Positions 15,350-22,466 of a stretch of 28,066 nt of DNA are shown piece by piece. The position numbers were made by a program, and so were the translations under genes. Every line of letters begins with the position of its first letter. Within the stretch, counting starts at the first letter, position 1. Source of the DNA: GCA-2697345 sp049602715 (GTDB lineage: Bacteria; Pseudomonadota; Alphaproteobacteria; Rhodobacterales; Rhodobacteraceae); NCBI GenBank assembly GCA_049602715.1, contig JBMYRX010000024.1:1-28066 (forward strand). The letters are read 5' to 3'. The notes under the pieces are model-generated. The model did not search any database. It worked only from the letters and a program-made list of their open reading frames with translations, and was not told the origin of the DNA.

Positions 15350-15709
15350 ATGGTAACTACCAACACTTTAGAAATTGGACACAGGCCATGGGGTAGATAT
15401 GAAGTCTTGGTTGAACAATCGGGGTACAAAGTCAAACGGATCATTGTTCTACCGAAGGAGAAACTCTCTTTGCAGTCACATAATCAAAGAGTTGAACATT
15501 GGATAGTAGTCTCCGGCGAAGCCACGATAACGGTTGATGATAAAGTTTCAATATTATTAGTCGACCAGTCTACTTATATTCCCAACCGTACAAAGCATCG
15601 GTTAGAAAACAATACCGACAAAGAATTAGTCATAATAGAAGTCCAGCTTGGAGACTATCTCGGAGAAGACGACATTGAACGTTTTGATGATATCTATAGC
15701 CGCATATGA
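15350..15709 (+). CDS. Stand-alone phosphomannose isomerase type II cupin domain protein
   Basis: This 119-residue protein equals the C-terminal cupin of the bifunctional ManC/AlgA enzymes (mannose-6-phosphate isomerase, type II). The blocks RPWGRYEVLVEQSGYKVKRI (11-30), LSLQSHNQRVEHWIVVSGEA (37-56), IPNRTKHRLEN and QLGDYLGEDDIERFDDIYSR are all present and include the metal-binding Gln/His/Glu set. The guanylyltransferase half is absent, so it may be a lone isomerase that interconverts fructose-6-P and mannose-6-P, or a sugar-binding relative. AGGA precedes the ATG at 15350. It converges with the secreted repeat protein gene across a long hairpin at 15710-15752. Confidence 0.85.
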   Translation: MVTTNTLEIGHRPWGRYEVLVEQSGYKVKRIIVLPKEKLSLQSHNQRVEHWIVVSGEATITVDDKVSILLVDQSTYIPNRTKHRLENNTDKELVIIEVQLGDYLGEDDIERFDDIYSRI

Positions 15710-15752
15710 CCCTTAAATCACTTCACAAGTAATCAGTTAAGTGACTTAAGGG
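15710..15752. terminator. Bidirectional hairpin between convergent genes
   Basis: The left arm CCCTTAAATCACTT (15710-15723) pairs with the right arm AAGTGACTTAAGGG (15739-15752) over 14 positions with one mismatch and a 15-base loop. It begins directly after the cupin gene's stop and ends 8 bases before the 3' end of the minus-strand secreted-protein gene. Position and symmetry fit a shared terminator, though no T-tract follows on either strand. Confidence 0.6.
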
Positions 15753-15760
15753 CCCTTAAT

Positions 15761-17194
15761 CTACTCTCTTACGACAGAGATATTTGCTATCTCTGAGAAA
15801 TCACCAATAGGGAGCTTTACGTCAATAGTTGATCCATCTTTTTTAAGAACCTTAACTACAAGACTTTGAGAGAGCGCTTCGCTTTTAAGTTTTTTCTGTA
15901 GAGCGACACTACTCGCAACCTCTTCATCCGTTTTCGGTCGTAGTCTTGAAGGAGATACATCGATCTTAAAGGCATCATCTTCTCCAAAAATAACGAAATC
16001 TTCAACTTGATAGAGAGTCTCGGCTTTCCCAATTAGCTTATCCTTGAAAGTTTCGCCAGTGATCGTGAATGGCTCTGATCTCCACTTATGTACAAAACCC
16101 GTACGGTCATCATCCTTAAATTCAAATGAATAAAAATATTCTGCCCTTTGAAATTGACTGCTAAGCGTTTTCTTAATCTTGTCAGTCGATTTCTCATTAA
16201 GCGCTAACTCTTTAACATCTCCAAGGGTATATCTTTTTTGAATATCAGCAGATATTCGGCTATAAAACTCTTGATCACCATTGTCTTTTATAAATGCTAA
16301 GGTTCCATTTACTACAAGTGCCCCTACATACTCAGTGTAACCAATTTTAATCGCACCTGTCCCAGGGGAATATTCCCAGACTTTATTAGCAGAGAGTTTA
16401 CCTTCTGTTGTCGTCAAATGAACCCCTTTAAGTTCTCCAAAGACAGGCCTAAATTTATGTGTTCGAAGAGTTCCATAATATGTCTTACCCCAATCACCAG
16501 ATAGTAACTCGTTGAAAAACTCTTCTCTTTGAGTTTTTATATCAGTTGCAACTAATGGTTCCGCTTTTTTTGAAAATCTAAAAACAATGAATTTGTCTCG
16601 TTCATTTAAACCTATGAAGTAATTTTCACTTACTCGACCTTCTACAACAACGGATCGTCCAATTTTTAAAACACCAGACGAGACACCCCACGATTGCAAG
16701 TTTTCTGGACTTCCGTCTTGCTTAAGATACTCCAAGACACCTGAGTCCGCAGAGAAAGTGGGCTTAAATCTTGCAATTGCGCCGTCTTCCGAAGTAACCC
16801 ATTCGTTAGCAATCAACTTATCTAAAAATGCAGTTTCATTATCTTTAAGAGTAACCGATTGAGAGTCATCTTTTGGTTTTGTTTTCAGAAACTCTACTCC
16901 GTCACCAAAACTCGGATTAAGAAATATTTTTGAGTCATTATCTAACCCAAGCGTGTAACTGCTATATCCGAGTTTAACCTTGATTTCTCCAGATTTTTCT
17001 TCCCAGCTACCAGCTTCTACAGAGCCATCCTCTTTAATTTGAAGAATAGGTCCCTGTCCAGCCTTGAAACCGTCTAATATGTCCAATCTAAGTTTTTGAT
17101 CCTTGTTTTCCCAAACTCCATAAATTCGTGAATCTGACAAACCCATCGATGAAATTGACAGGATTAGTGTGAAGAATATGATAAAAATTCGCAT
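15761..17194 (-). CDS. Secreted protein with three internal beta-rich repeats, function unknown
   Basis: This is a 477-residue protein with an N-terminal signal peptide (about residues 1-20, MRIFIIFFTLILSISSMG). Three related modules of 80-90 residues follow, at about 25-105, 127-208 and 228-313. Each begins with a Trp-containing strand (GVWEN, NEWVTS, GDWGKT), has a central SW/VW, then a matching strand SGEIKVKLGY, SGVLKIGRS or TGAIKIGYT, and ends with a hydrophobic F-rich strand. This resembles small lipocalin- or META-like beta units, but I cannot name a family. The C-terminal part (320-477) is different, with EYFYSFEFKDDDRTG and a polar, lysine-rich end. AGGAAA precedes the ATG at 17194. 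It lies 186 bases downstream of amt on the same strand, separated by a perfect hairpin, so it may belong to the amt unit. Confidence 0.75.
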   Translation of the reverse strand: MRIFIIFFTLILSISSMGLSDSRIYGVWENKDQKLRLDILDGFKAGQGPILQIKEDGSVEAGSWEEKSGEIKVKLGYSSYTLGLDNDSKIFLNPSFGDGVEFLKTKPKDDSQSVTLKDNETAFLDKLIANEWVTSEDGAIARFKPTFSADSGVLEYLKQDGSPENLQSWGVSSGVLKIGRSVVVEGRVSENYFIGLNERDKFIVFRFSKKAEPLVATDIKTQREEFFNELLSGDWGKTYYGTLRTHKFRPVFGELKGVHLTTTEGKLSANKVWEYSPGTGAIKIGYTEYVGALVVNGTLAFIKDNGDQEFYSRISADIQKRYTLGDVKELALNEKSTDKIKKTLSSQFQRAEYFYSFEFKDDDRTGFVHKWRSEPFTITGETFKDKLIGKAETLYQVEDFVIFGEDDAFKIDVSPSRLRPKTDEEVASSVALQKKLKSEALSQSLVVKVLKKDGSTIDVKLPIGDFSEIANISVVRE

Positions 17195-17311
17195 AATATA
17201 TTTCCTATTGATTTTGTTAAATTACATTATTACCGTTTATCGAGATTAATTATCAAAATAAACAAAAACTACAAGAGCAGTGTAGATTTTTTCCGATATG
17301 TTTACGTAGGA

Positions 17312-17340
17312 GAACGGAGACTATTAAATAGTCTCCGTTC
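17312..17340. terminator. Perfect 14-bp inverted repeat downstream of amt
   Basis: GAACGGAGACTATT (17312-17325) is exactly complementary to AATAGTCTCCGTTC (17327-17340), with a single central base, so the RNA would form a very stable GC-containing stem. It lies about 40 bases after the amt stop on the minus strand and ahead of the secreted-protein gene. No T-run follows, so it may be a terminator of non-canonical type, an attenuator or an mRNA-stabilising stem between the two genes. Confidence 0.65.
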
Positions 17341-17380
17341 AAACTTCAGGGAGGACGATATTATAATTATAAAAAGTATA

Positions 17381-18700
17381 CTAATTTTTTGAGAATTCAG
17401 GATAGGCTTCCATTCCTAACTCACTGATATCTAATCCTTTTATCTCCTCGTCCTCAGAAACTCTTAACCCCAAAACGGCACGTAAAACTATCCATATAGC
17501 AAAAGAAACAGAAATCGTGAAAACCCCAATAATAAAGATAGAATATAGTTGAACGCCGAGCGAGGCATCACTATTCGTGAACACTACTGCAATGGTACCC
17601 CATATTCCTGCGAATAGATGAACTGGGATCGCTCCAACGACATCATCAATTTCAAACTTATCTAGAAGAGGAACCCCGAAAACAACAATGAAACCACCAA
17701 AAGCACCTAGAAGAGTTGCCTCCCCTAGTGTTGGTGTGAGTGGCTCCGCCGTTATTGTAACAAGACCAGCAAGCGCTCCATTCAGAATCATAGTAAGATC
17801 GGCTTTTTTATAAAAGAACTGTGTTAAAATTAGGGCGCAGACAGCACCACCAGCTGCAGCTGCGTTCGTATTTGCAAAAATTCTAGAAATATCAGCGACA
17901 TCCGAAATCGATCCCATTGCCAGTTGAGAACCCCCATTGAAACCGAACCAACCCAACCATAATATGAACGTTCCCAATGTAGCTATCGACAGATTAGAAC
18001 CAGGTATTGGGATTACCTTCCCAGCTTTGTATTTGCCAAGCCTCGGACCAAGAATTAAAGCACCAGATAGGGCTGCCCATCCTCCTACAGAATGAACAAC
18101 GGTCGAGCCTGCAAAATCTAAGAAACCCATTTTATCAAGAAAGCCGCCCCCCCATTTCCAAGAAGCTTGTAGAGGGTATATAAAACCAGTCAAAATTACT
18201 GTAAAAATGAGAAATGGCCATAGTTTAATCCGTTCTGCTAAGGCACCTGAAACGATAGAAGCAGCAGCAGCACAAAACGTTAATTGGAAAAAGAAGTCAG
18301 AGCCAGTACTTGCATATGAATAATCATCCACATCTGACGCACTTACACTTACGGGCTCTAAAACACTTAAAGCTGGGAAAACAGCCGAAAAATACCCATC
18401 TAAAGCCCAATCTCCTAGTGGGTACATTAAATTATAGCCAATCAGATAATAAATTATTGATGCTAGAGAAAATAACGAGATGTTTTTTGTTAATTGCATA
18501 GTCACATTTTTTGATCTAACCAAGCCTGCCTCAAGCATTGTAAATCCGGCAGCCATCCAGAATACTAAAAATCCACTTACTAAAAATAGTAAGGAATTTA
18601 AAATAAAAACTGTGTCGGTAGGCACGCCTGATGTGGTTTGTGCAGCACTTCCAACCGAAGGTATCAAAAACATTAGAAGGACTACCAGGTAATTAATCAT
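17381..18700 (-). CDS. amt: Ammonium transporter, Amt/MEP family
   Basis: This 439-residue integral membrane ammonium channel has a cleavable-looking N-terminal segment (MINYLVVLLMFLIPSVGSAA) and about 11 membrane helices. FWMAAGFTMLEAGLVRSKN (48-66) is the family opening. Asp195 and the first pore His203 are in LDFAGSTVVHSVGG, WLGWFGFNGGS follows at 248-258, and the second pore histidine His361 is in VGAIPVHLFAGIWG. A cytosolic C-tail ends it. A strong AGGAG site precedes the ATG at 18700. No glnK PII gene is adjacent, unlike many amt operons. It is divergent from two small-molecule hydrolases that should release ammonium or amines, which fits a nitrogen-acquisition locus. NtrC-type control is likely for such genes, but I could not find a convincing sigma-54 promoter. 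Confidence 0.95.
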   Translation of the reverse strand: MINYLVVLLMFLIPSVGSAAQTTSGVPTDTVFILNSLLFLVSGFLVFWMAAGFTMLEAGLVRSKNVTMQLTKNISLFSLASIIYYLIGYNLMYPLGDWALDGYFSAVFPALSVLEPVSVSASDVDDYSYASTGSDFFFQLTFCAAAASIVSGALAERIKLWPFLIFTVILTGFIYPLQASWKWGGGFLDKMGFLDFAGSTVVHSVGGWAALSGALILGPRLGKYKAGKVIPIPGSNLSIATLGTFILWLGWFGFNGGSQLAMGSISDVADISRIFANTNAAAAGGAVCALILTQFFYKKADLTMILNGALAGLVTITAEPLTPTLGEATLLGAFGGFIVVFGVPLLDKFEIDDVVGAIPVHLFAGIWGTIAVVFTNSDASLGVQLYSIFIIGVFTISVSFAIWIVLRAVLGLRVSEDEEIKGLDISELGMEAYPEFSKN

Positions 18701-19002
18701 AAACTCTCCTTAATGTTCCAATTATTTTAAAGTTCATCGGAATTTTGATTAAAATTTTGTTGTTACGTGCATTTCTATTTCCACTACCGTAACCGGATCT
18801 CAATAAATTTTTCAGCAATAATGACAGAAAACTTATTAAAAAAACAAATTTTAATCTATTTTATAGGCATTTGATTATTATTTAATCATTATTTTAATAA
18901 TTGAATAAAAAAATAATTGTATTATCACTTGTTTTTATACAACCAAACTCGTTTGTTATTTGAGAGATAAACCATGAAGAAAATTATTCTAAGGTCAGAA
19001 CA
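18701..19002. promoter_or_regulatory. Divergent intergenic region, amt / hydrolase pair
   Basis: About 300 very AT-rich bases separate amt from the isochorismatase-type gene. I see the AGGAG site of amt at the left, a small dyad TTGTAT...ATACAA near 18917-18942, and a leader-like mini-ORF at 18974-19006 at the right. No convincing sigma-54 or sigma-70 consensus and no RNA gene was recognised. Confidence 0.3.
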
Positions 19003-19006
19003 ATGA
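18974..19006 (+). CDS. Possible 10-codon leader peptide overlapping the next start
   Basis: ATG at 18974 opens MKKIILRSEQ and ends with TGA at 19004-19006, overlapping the ATG of the following gene (ATGA at 19003-19006). GAGAG lies about 7 bases before this ATG, a better site than the one visible for the main gene. It could serve translational coupling. The length is too short to exclude chance. Confidence 0.25.
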   Translation: MKKIILRSEQ

Positions 19007-19623
19007 TAAAAAAATTTGATCCATCAACAGCCTTACTGTTGATCGATGTCCAAAAGGGAGTAAACGACACCGCCTATTACGGTGGTCCTAATGGTAGAAG
19101 AAATAACCTTGATGCAGAAACTAATATACTTTCCTTGTTAAATGCATGGCGAACTTCAACACGGAAGGTTGCCTTTAGGAAACACGACTCTATTGAAAAA
19201 AAATCACCCCTTAAGCTAAGCCTTGAAAGTGGACAACAATTAGGAGGCATGGAGCCCCAACTGGGTGATATTGTTGTTGAGAAAAGTGTAAATAGTGGTT
19301 TTATTGGAACTTCATTAGAATTGGAACTGCGTCGAGCCGGGATTCAACGGCTCGTTGTCGTAGGTTTTTTCACGAATATCTGTGTTGAAACAACGGTTCG
19401 TATGTCTGGGAATATGGGTTTTGACACGTATTTAGTTCATGATTCATGTGCCACTATGAATAGTATTGGCCATGATGGTACAGATTACGACCCAGACTTA
19501 GTTCATAATATGGCAATCGCCAGTTTACACGGTGAATTCTGCACTGCAATTACCACTAAAGATGCTCTTCATTTATGCACCCAAAATGCTAATTCTTTAA
19601 ATCGTGAGCAAGGCAACGAATAG
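19003..19623 (+). CDS. Isochorismatase-type cysteine amidohydrolase
   Basis: This 206-residue hydrolase of the isochorismatase-like superfamily has the triad Asp15 (LLLIDVQKG), Lys94 (VEKSVNSGF) and Cys127 (GFFTNICVETTVR) in the right order. MGFDTYLVHDSCA is another family block. Members include nicotinamidase, N-carbamoylsarcosine, biuret and ureidoacrylate amidohydrolases, which release ammonia from an amide or ureido group; the substrate cannot be set from sequence. The start at ATG 19003 is overlapped by a mini-ORF stop. Its stop (TAG) overlaps the GTG start of the next gene by one base, so the two are almost certainly co-translated and probably act in one pathway beside the ammonium transporter. 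Confidence 0.9.
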   Translation: MIKKFDPSTALLLIDVQKGVNDTAYYGGPNGRRNNLDAETNILSLLNAWRTSTRKVAFRKHDSIEKKSPLKLSLESGQQLGGMEPQLGDIVVEKSVNSGFIGTSLELELRRAGIQRLVVVGFFTNICVETTVRMSGNMGFDTYLVHDSCATMNSIGHDGTDYDPDLVHNMAIASLHGEFCTAITTKDALHLCTQNANSLNREQGNE

Positions 19624-20489
19624 TGTTTGGTGTCTCTTCAATGACTGCCAGGTTGTACAAAGTTGCAGTAATGCGACCGGGGAGGTCCTTGATAGATGCT
19701 GACCCGGATCTTTGGCATTACGGACCGTTATTTGATCCTAATCTTATTAAAGGTATTCACGCCTCTTTTGTACAAATTTTGAAAAATAACGATATTGAAA
19801 TATATTGGATTGAACAACATGGCCACAATATAGCAGATGCAGTTTTTACGTATGACGCGTCGCTAATGACACCTTCTGGAGCTATTTTAATGTCTCCAGG
19901 AAAAAAACTTAGGTTAGGTGAACAAAAAATTCATCAAAAGTTTTATGAAAATTTAAACATTGATATAATCGGCTCTATAAAAAACAAAGGACGTGCTGAG
20001 GCAGGAGATACCCTTTGGCTTGATAACAATACACTATTAATTGGTAGAGGGTTTCGAACCAATAATGAAGGTATCTACCAACTAAAAAAAATCATTACCC
20101 CAATGGGAATAAAAGCACATGTCTTTGATTTACCAACTCACCTAGGACCAGATGCCTGCTTACATTTAATGTCACTTATAAGTCTTGTTGATACATCCAC
20201 AGCTTTGGTATGTATGGAGCTGCTCCCCACTGATCTTTTAAAACTCCTTAAAAATAGAGGTTTTAGATTAATTGAGGCTCCATATCAAGAATTTGAAGCA
20301 AGTAATACCTTAAGCACCAACGTTTTGGCTTTAAAACCGGGATCCTGTATTATGCTAGATGGGTTACCCCAAACTAAAAAGGCTCTGTTAGATGCTGGAA
20401 TAAAAATACAGGTTTTTGATGGAGATGCTTTGTGCATCGGCTGTGAAGGAGGGCCAACCTGTCTTACTCGTCCGTTACTAAGATTATAG
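19623..20489 (+). CDS. Amidinotransferase/DDAH/arginine deiminase-like hydrolase
   Basis: This 288-residue guanidino-group-modifying enzyme has the penta-propeller fold signatures of dimethylarginine dimethylaminohydrolase and arginine deiminase. VFTYDASLM gives Asp78. AEAGDTLWLDNNTLLIGRG (125-143) is followed by RTNNEGI. HLGPDACLHLMSLISL holds the catalytic His181, and the nucleophile Cys280 is in CEGGPTCLTRP. Such enzymes turn arginine or methylarginines into citrulline plus ammonia or methylamines. I take the start as GTG 19623, which overlaps the previous stop (TAGTG); ATG 19641 is an alternative that would remove six residues. The pairing with a ureido/amide-type amidohydrolase suggests sequential nitrogen release from a guanidino compound. 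This is an inference from adjacency. Confidence 0.85.
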   Translation: MFGVSSMTARLYKVAVMRPGRSLIDADPDLWHYGPLFDPNLIKGIHASFVQILKNNDIEIYWIEQHGHNIADAVFTYDASLMTPSGAILMSPGKKLRLGEQKIHQKFYENLNIDIIGSIKNKGRAEAGDTLWLDNNTLLIGRGFRTNNEGIYQLKKIITPMGIKAHVFDLPTHLGPDACLHLMSLISLVDTSTALVCMELLPTDLLKLLKNRGFRLIEAPYQEFEASNTLSTNVLALKPGSCIMLDGLPQTKKALLDAGIKIQVFDGDALCIGCEGGPTCLTRPLLRL

Positions 20490-20606
20490 AAAACCTGATT
20501 AAAATATCTGATAACCTGTTGGTAGAATATCTTAAAAAGTTAGTAGAATTGACAATTTAACACAAAATAGTAACTCTTTAACTATTTTAGGAGAAAAGAG
20601 GTTCAA

Positions 20607-21098
20607 ATGCCGACTACGAACGATATCATTGCAGGAGGTTGTTCATGTGGGCAAGTTCGCTATGAATTAAGAAAAGAACCCATGTTTATCCACTGCTGTC
20701 ACTGCCACTTATGTCAACAGCAAACTGGTTCAGCATTTATTACTCATGCTTTTATTGAGGAATCAAACTTCCATTTAAAGTCAGGTGATTTGCGTTCATG
20801 CCAAGGGCCATCAGGTTCTGGAGGAAAGCACAGAATTGAAGCATGTAATAACTGTAGTGCAGCAATAGTAAGTTATTTCGGTCCGACTAATCATTTGGCA
20901 ATTATAAAAGTTGGAACATTCGACAATCCAAGCATTATATCGCCAAACGCTCATATTTTTACCGAGTCTGCAGTAAATTGGATAAAAATACCGGACGAAG
21001 TAAAGTGTTACGAACAATTCTACAATTTTAAGGATGCTTGGCCAAGAGAGGCGTTTGAAAGATTACACGAGGTTAGAAAACTTCAAAATCAATTATAA
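20607..21098 (+). CDS. GFA family zinc protein (glutathione-dependent formaldehyde-activating enzyme/CENP-V fold)
   Basis: This 163-residue protein has the GFA zinc-binding pattern. GGCSCGQVRYEL gives Cys12 and Cys14, CCHCHLCQQQTGSAF gives Cys31, Cys33 and Cys36, and EACNNCSAAI gives Cys80 and Cys83. The founding member binds S-hydroxymethylglutathione, but most relatives are uncharacterised, so formaldehyde metabolism should not be assumed. A strong AGGAG lies upstream of the ATG at 20607. TTGACA at 20549-20554 is a possible -35 element in the 117-base gap after the preceding gene, though the matching -10 is weak. Confidence 0.9.
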   Translation: MPTTNDIIAGGCSCGQVRYELRKEPMFIHCCHCHLCQQQTGSAFITHAFIEESNFHLKSGDLRSCQGPSGSGGKHRIEACNNCSAAIVSYFGPTNHLAIIKVGTFDNPSIISPNAHIFTESAVNWIKIPDEVKCYEQFYNFKDAWPREAFERLHEVRKLQNQL

Positions 21099-21172
21099 TG
21101 TATCTATATCTTATAAATAATACTTTTGATAAAAAGAAATAATGAGTTCAACAACGGTTAAAAGAAATACTG

Positions 21173-22366
21173 ATGAAAACAAATATTTTAAAGAGAAAAT
21201 CTACACCAAGGGAGCTACTCAGTTACCGGACCGATAAGTTAGCCCCTAGCTTAATTCGGGAGATTTCGGAACAAGCATACGGAATACCAGATATAATCCC
21301 GTTATGGTTTGGTGAGGGTTGTTGGCCTACCTCTGAGATAGCTATCCAAGCTGTGAATCAAGCCCTTGCGGATAATGATCACTTTTACCAACCCAATAGT
21401 GGAAAGCTAAATTTGCGGCAAGAAATTTGTGATTATTATGAGAGAGTTTACGATTTGCAAATTACCCTACCGAATATCACCGTAACCGCGTCGGGCATGA
21501 ATGGACTAGCACTGGTCGCTCAAGCATTAATTTCTCCCAGGGATCGGGTTGTTGCTATAGAACCTTCTTGGCCAAATATTGCCGAAACATTCCGTATTAG
21601 TGGAGCTGAGATTTCCGTTATCTCACTCCAAACTAACAATGGTAAGTGGGAGTTGGACTTGGATAAATTTCTCAGTTTAATCACATCCAACACTAAAGCT
21701 GTTCTAATAAATTCACCTAATAATCCAACTGGTTGGACCATGTCTTCAGAGGATCAAAAACGAGTTTTGGAGCACTGCCGTAGAACTGAAACTTGGATCG
21801 TCGCCGATGATGTATACTCAAGACTTTGTTATAACGGATCATACGCCCCGAACTTTTTACACATTTGCGAGCCAGATGATCTTGTAATATCTGTCAATAG
21901 CTTCTCAAAAGCATGGTCAATGACCGGTTGGAGATTGGGTTGGATCACTGCCCCAAAAGAATTAGAGTCTGTATTTGCCATGCTTACTGAGTTTAATATA
22001 GCTGGTCCATCTGGTTTTATTCAGGCCGCAGGCGCAAAAATACTTAAAGATGGCGAAGGAGAAGTTAAGAAACTGCAAGGACGGTTGTCAGCAGCGCTCA
22101 ATCTTACTGAAAAAAGATTGCGAAAGATCCCAAATATTTCTTTTGTAAAACCAGAGGGAGCTTTTTACAGTCTTTTTCGAGTTGACGGTGTTGAGGACAG
22201 TTTACAACTTGCGAAAGATTTATGTCTTAAAGCAAAGGTGGGTTTAGCACCAGGCATAGCATTTGGTCCAGACGGGGAAGGTTGCCTACGATTATGTTAC
22301 GCCCAGCCTTTAAATGTACTAGACTCAGCTTTTGATCGACTTGAAAATTACTTCTCATCGCTGTAG
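21173..22366 (+). CDS. Class I/II PLP-dependent aminotransferase
   Basis: This 397-residue aspartate-aminotransferase-fold enzyme has the blocks expected of the family. FWYQPNSG-like binding appears as HFYQPNSGKLNLRQ, and the segment ITVTASGMNGLALVAQAL is in place. INSPNNPTGW follows, then ADDVYSRLCYNG with the PLP aspartate and tyrosine. SFSKAWSMTGWRLGW contains the Schiff-base lysine, and GCLRLCYAQPL has the carboxylate-binding arginine. The amino-acid substrate is not determined by these motifs. The ATG at 21173 lies within an AT-rich leader without a strong ribosome site. It is followed by an ABC exporter gene after 100 bases, and a functional link is not evident. Confidence 0.9.
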   Translation: MKTNILKRKSTPRELLSYRTDKLAPSLIREISEQAYGIPDIIPLWFGEGCWPTSEIAIQAVNQALADNDHFYQPNSGKLNLRQEICDYYERVYDLQITLPNITVTASGMNGLALVAQALISPRDRVVAIEPSWPNIAETFRISGAEISVISLQTNNGKWELDLDKFLSLITSNTKAVLINSPNNPTGWTMSSEDQKRVLEHCRRTETWIVADDVYSRLCYNGSYAPNFLHICEPDDLVISVNSFSKAWSMTGWRLGWITAPKELESVFAMLTEFNIAGPSGFIQAAGAKILKDGEGEVKKLQGRLSAALNLTEKRLRKIPNISFVKPEGAFYSLFRVDGVEDSLQLAKDLCLKAKVGLAPGIAFGPDGEGCLRLCYAQPLNVLDSAFDRLENYFSSL

Positions 22367-22466
22367 CCAGTATCCGCATTATGGTATTATTGGCATAAAA
22401 AATACTCCTCGGACTTTAGGGTTTTGAAGACTTCTTGGGGTTCTTTACATCAATTAAAGGATAATT

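Noticed and set aside
22368..22396. Possible 7-pair hairpin (GCCAGTA/TATTGGC) after the aminotransferase gene
   Set aside because: Contains a wobble pair, a long loop and no T-run after it on the plus strand; not convincing as a terminator.
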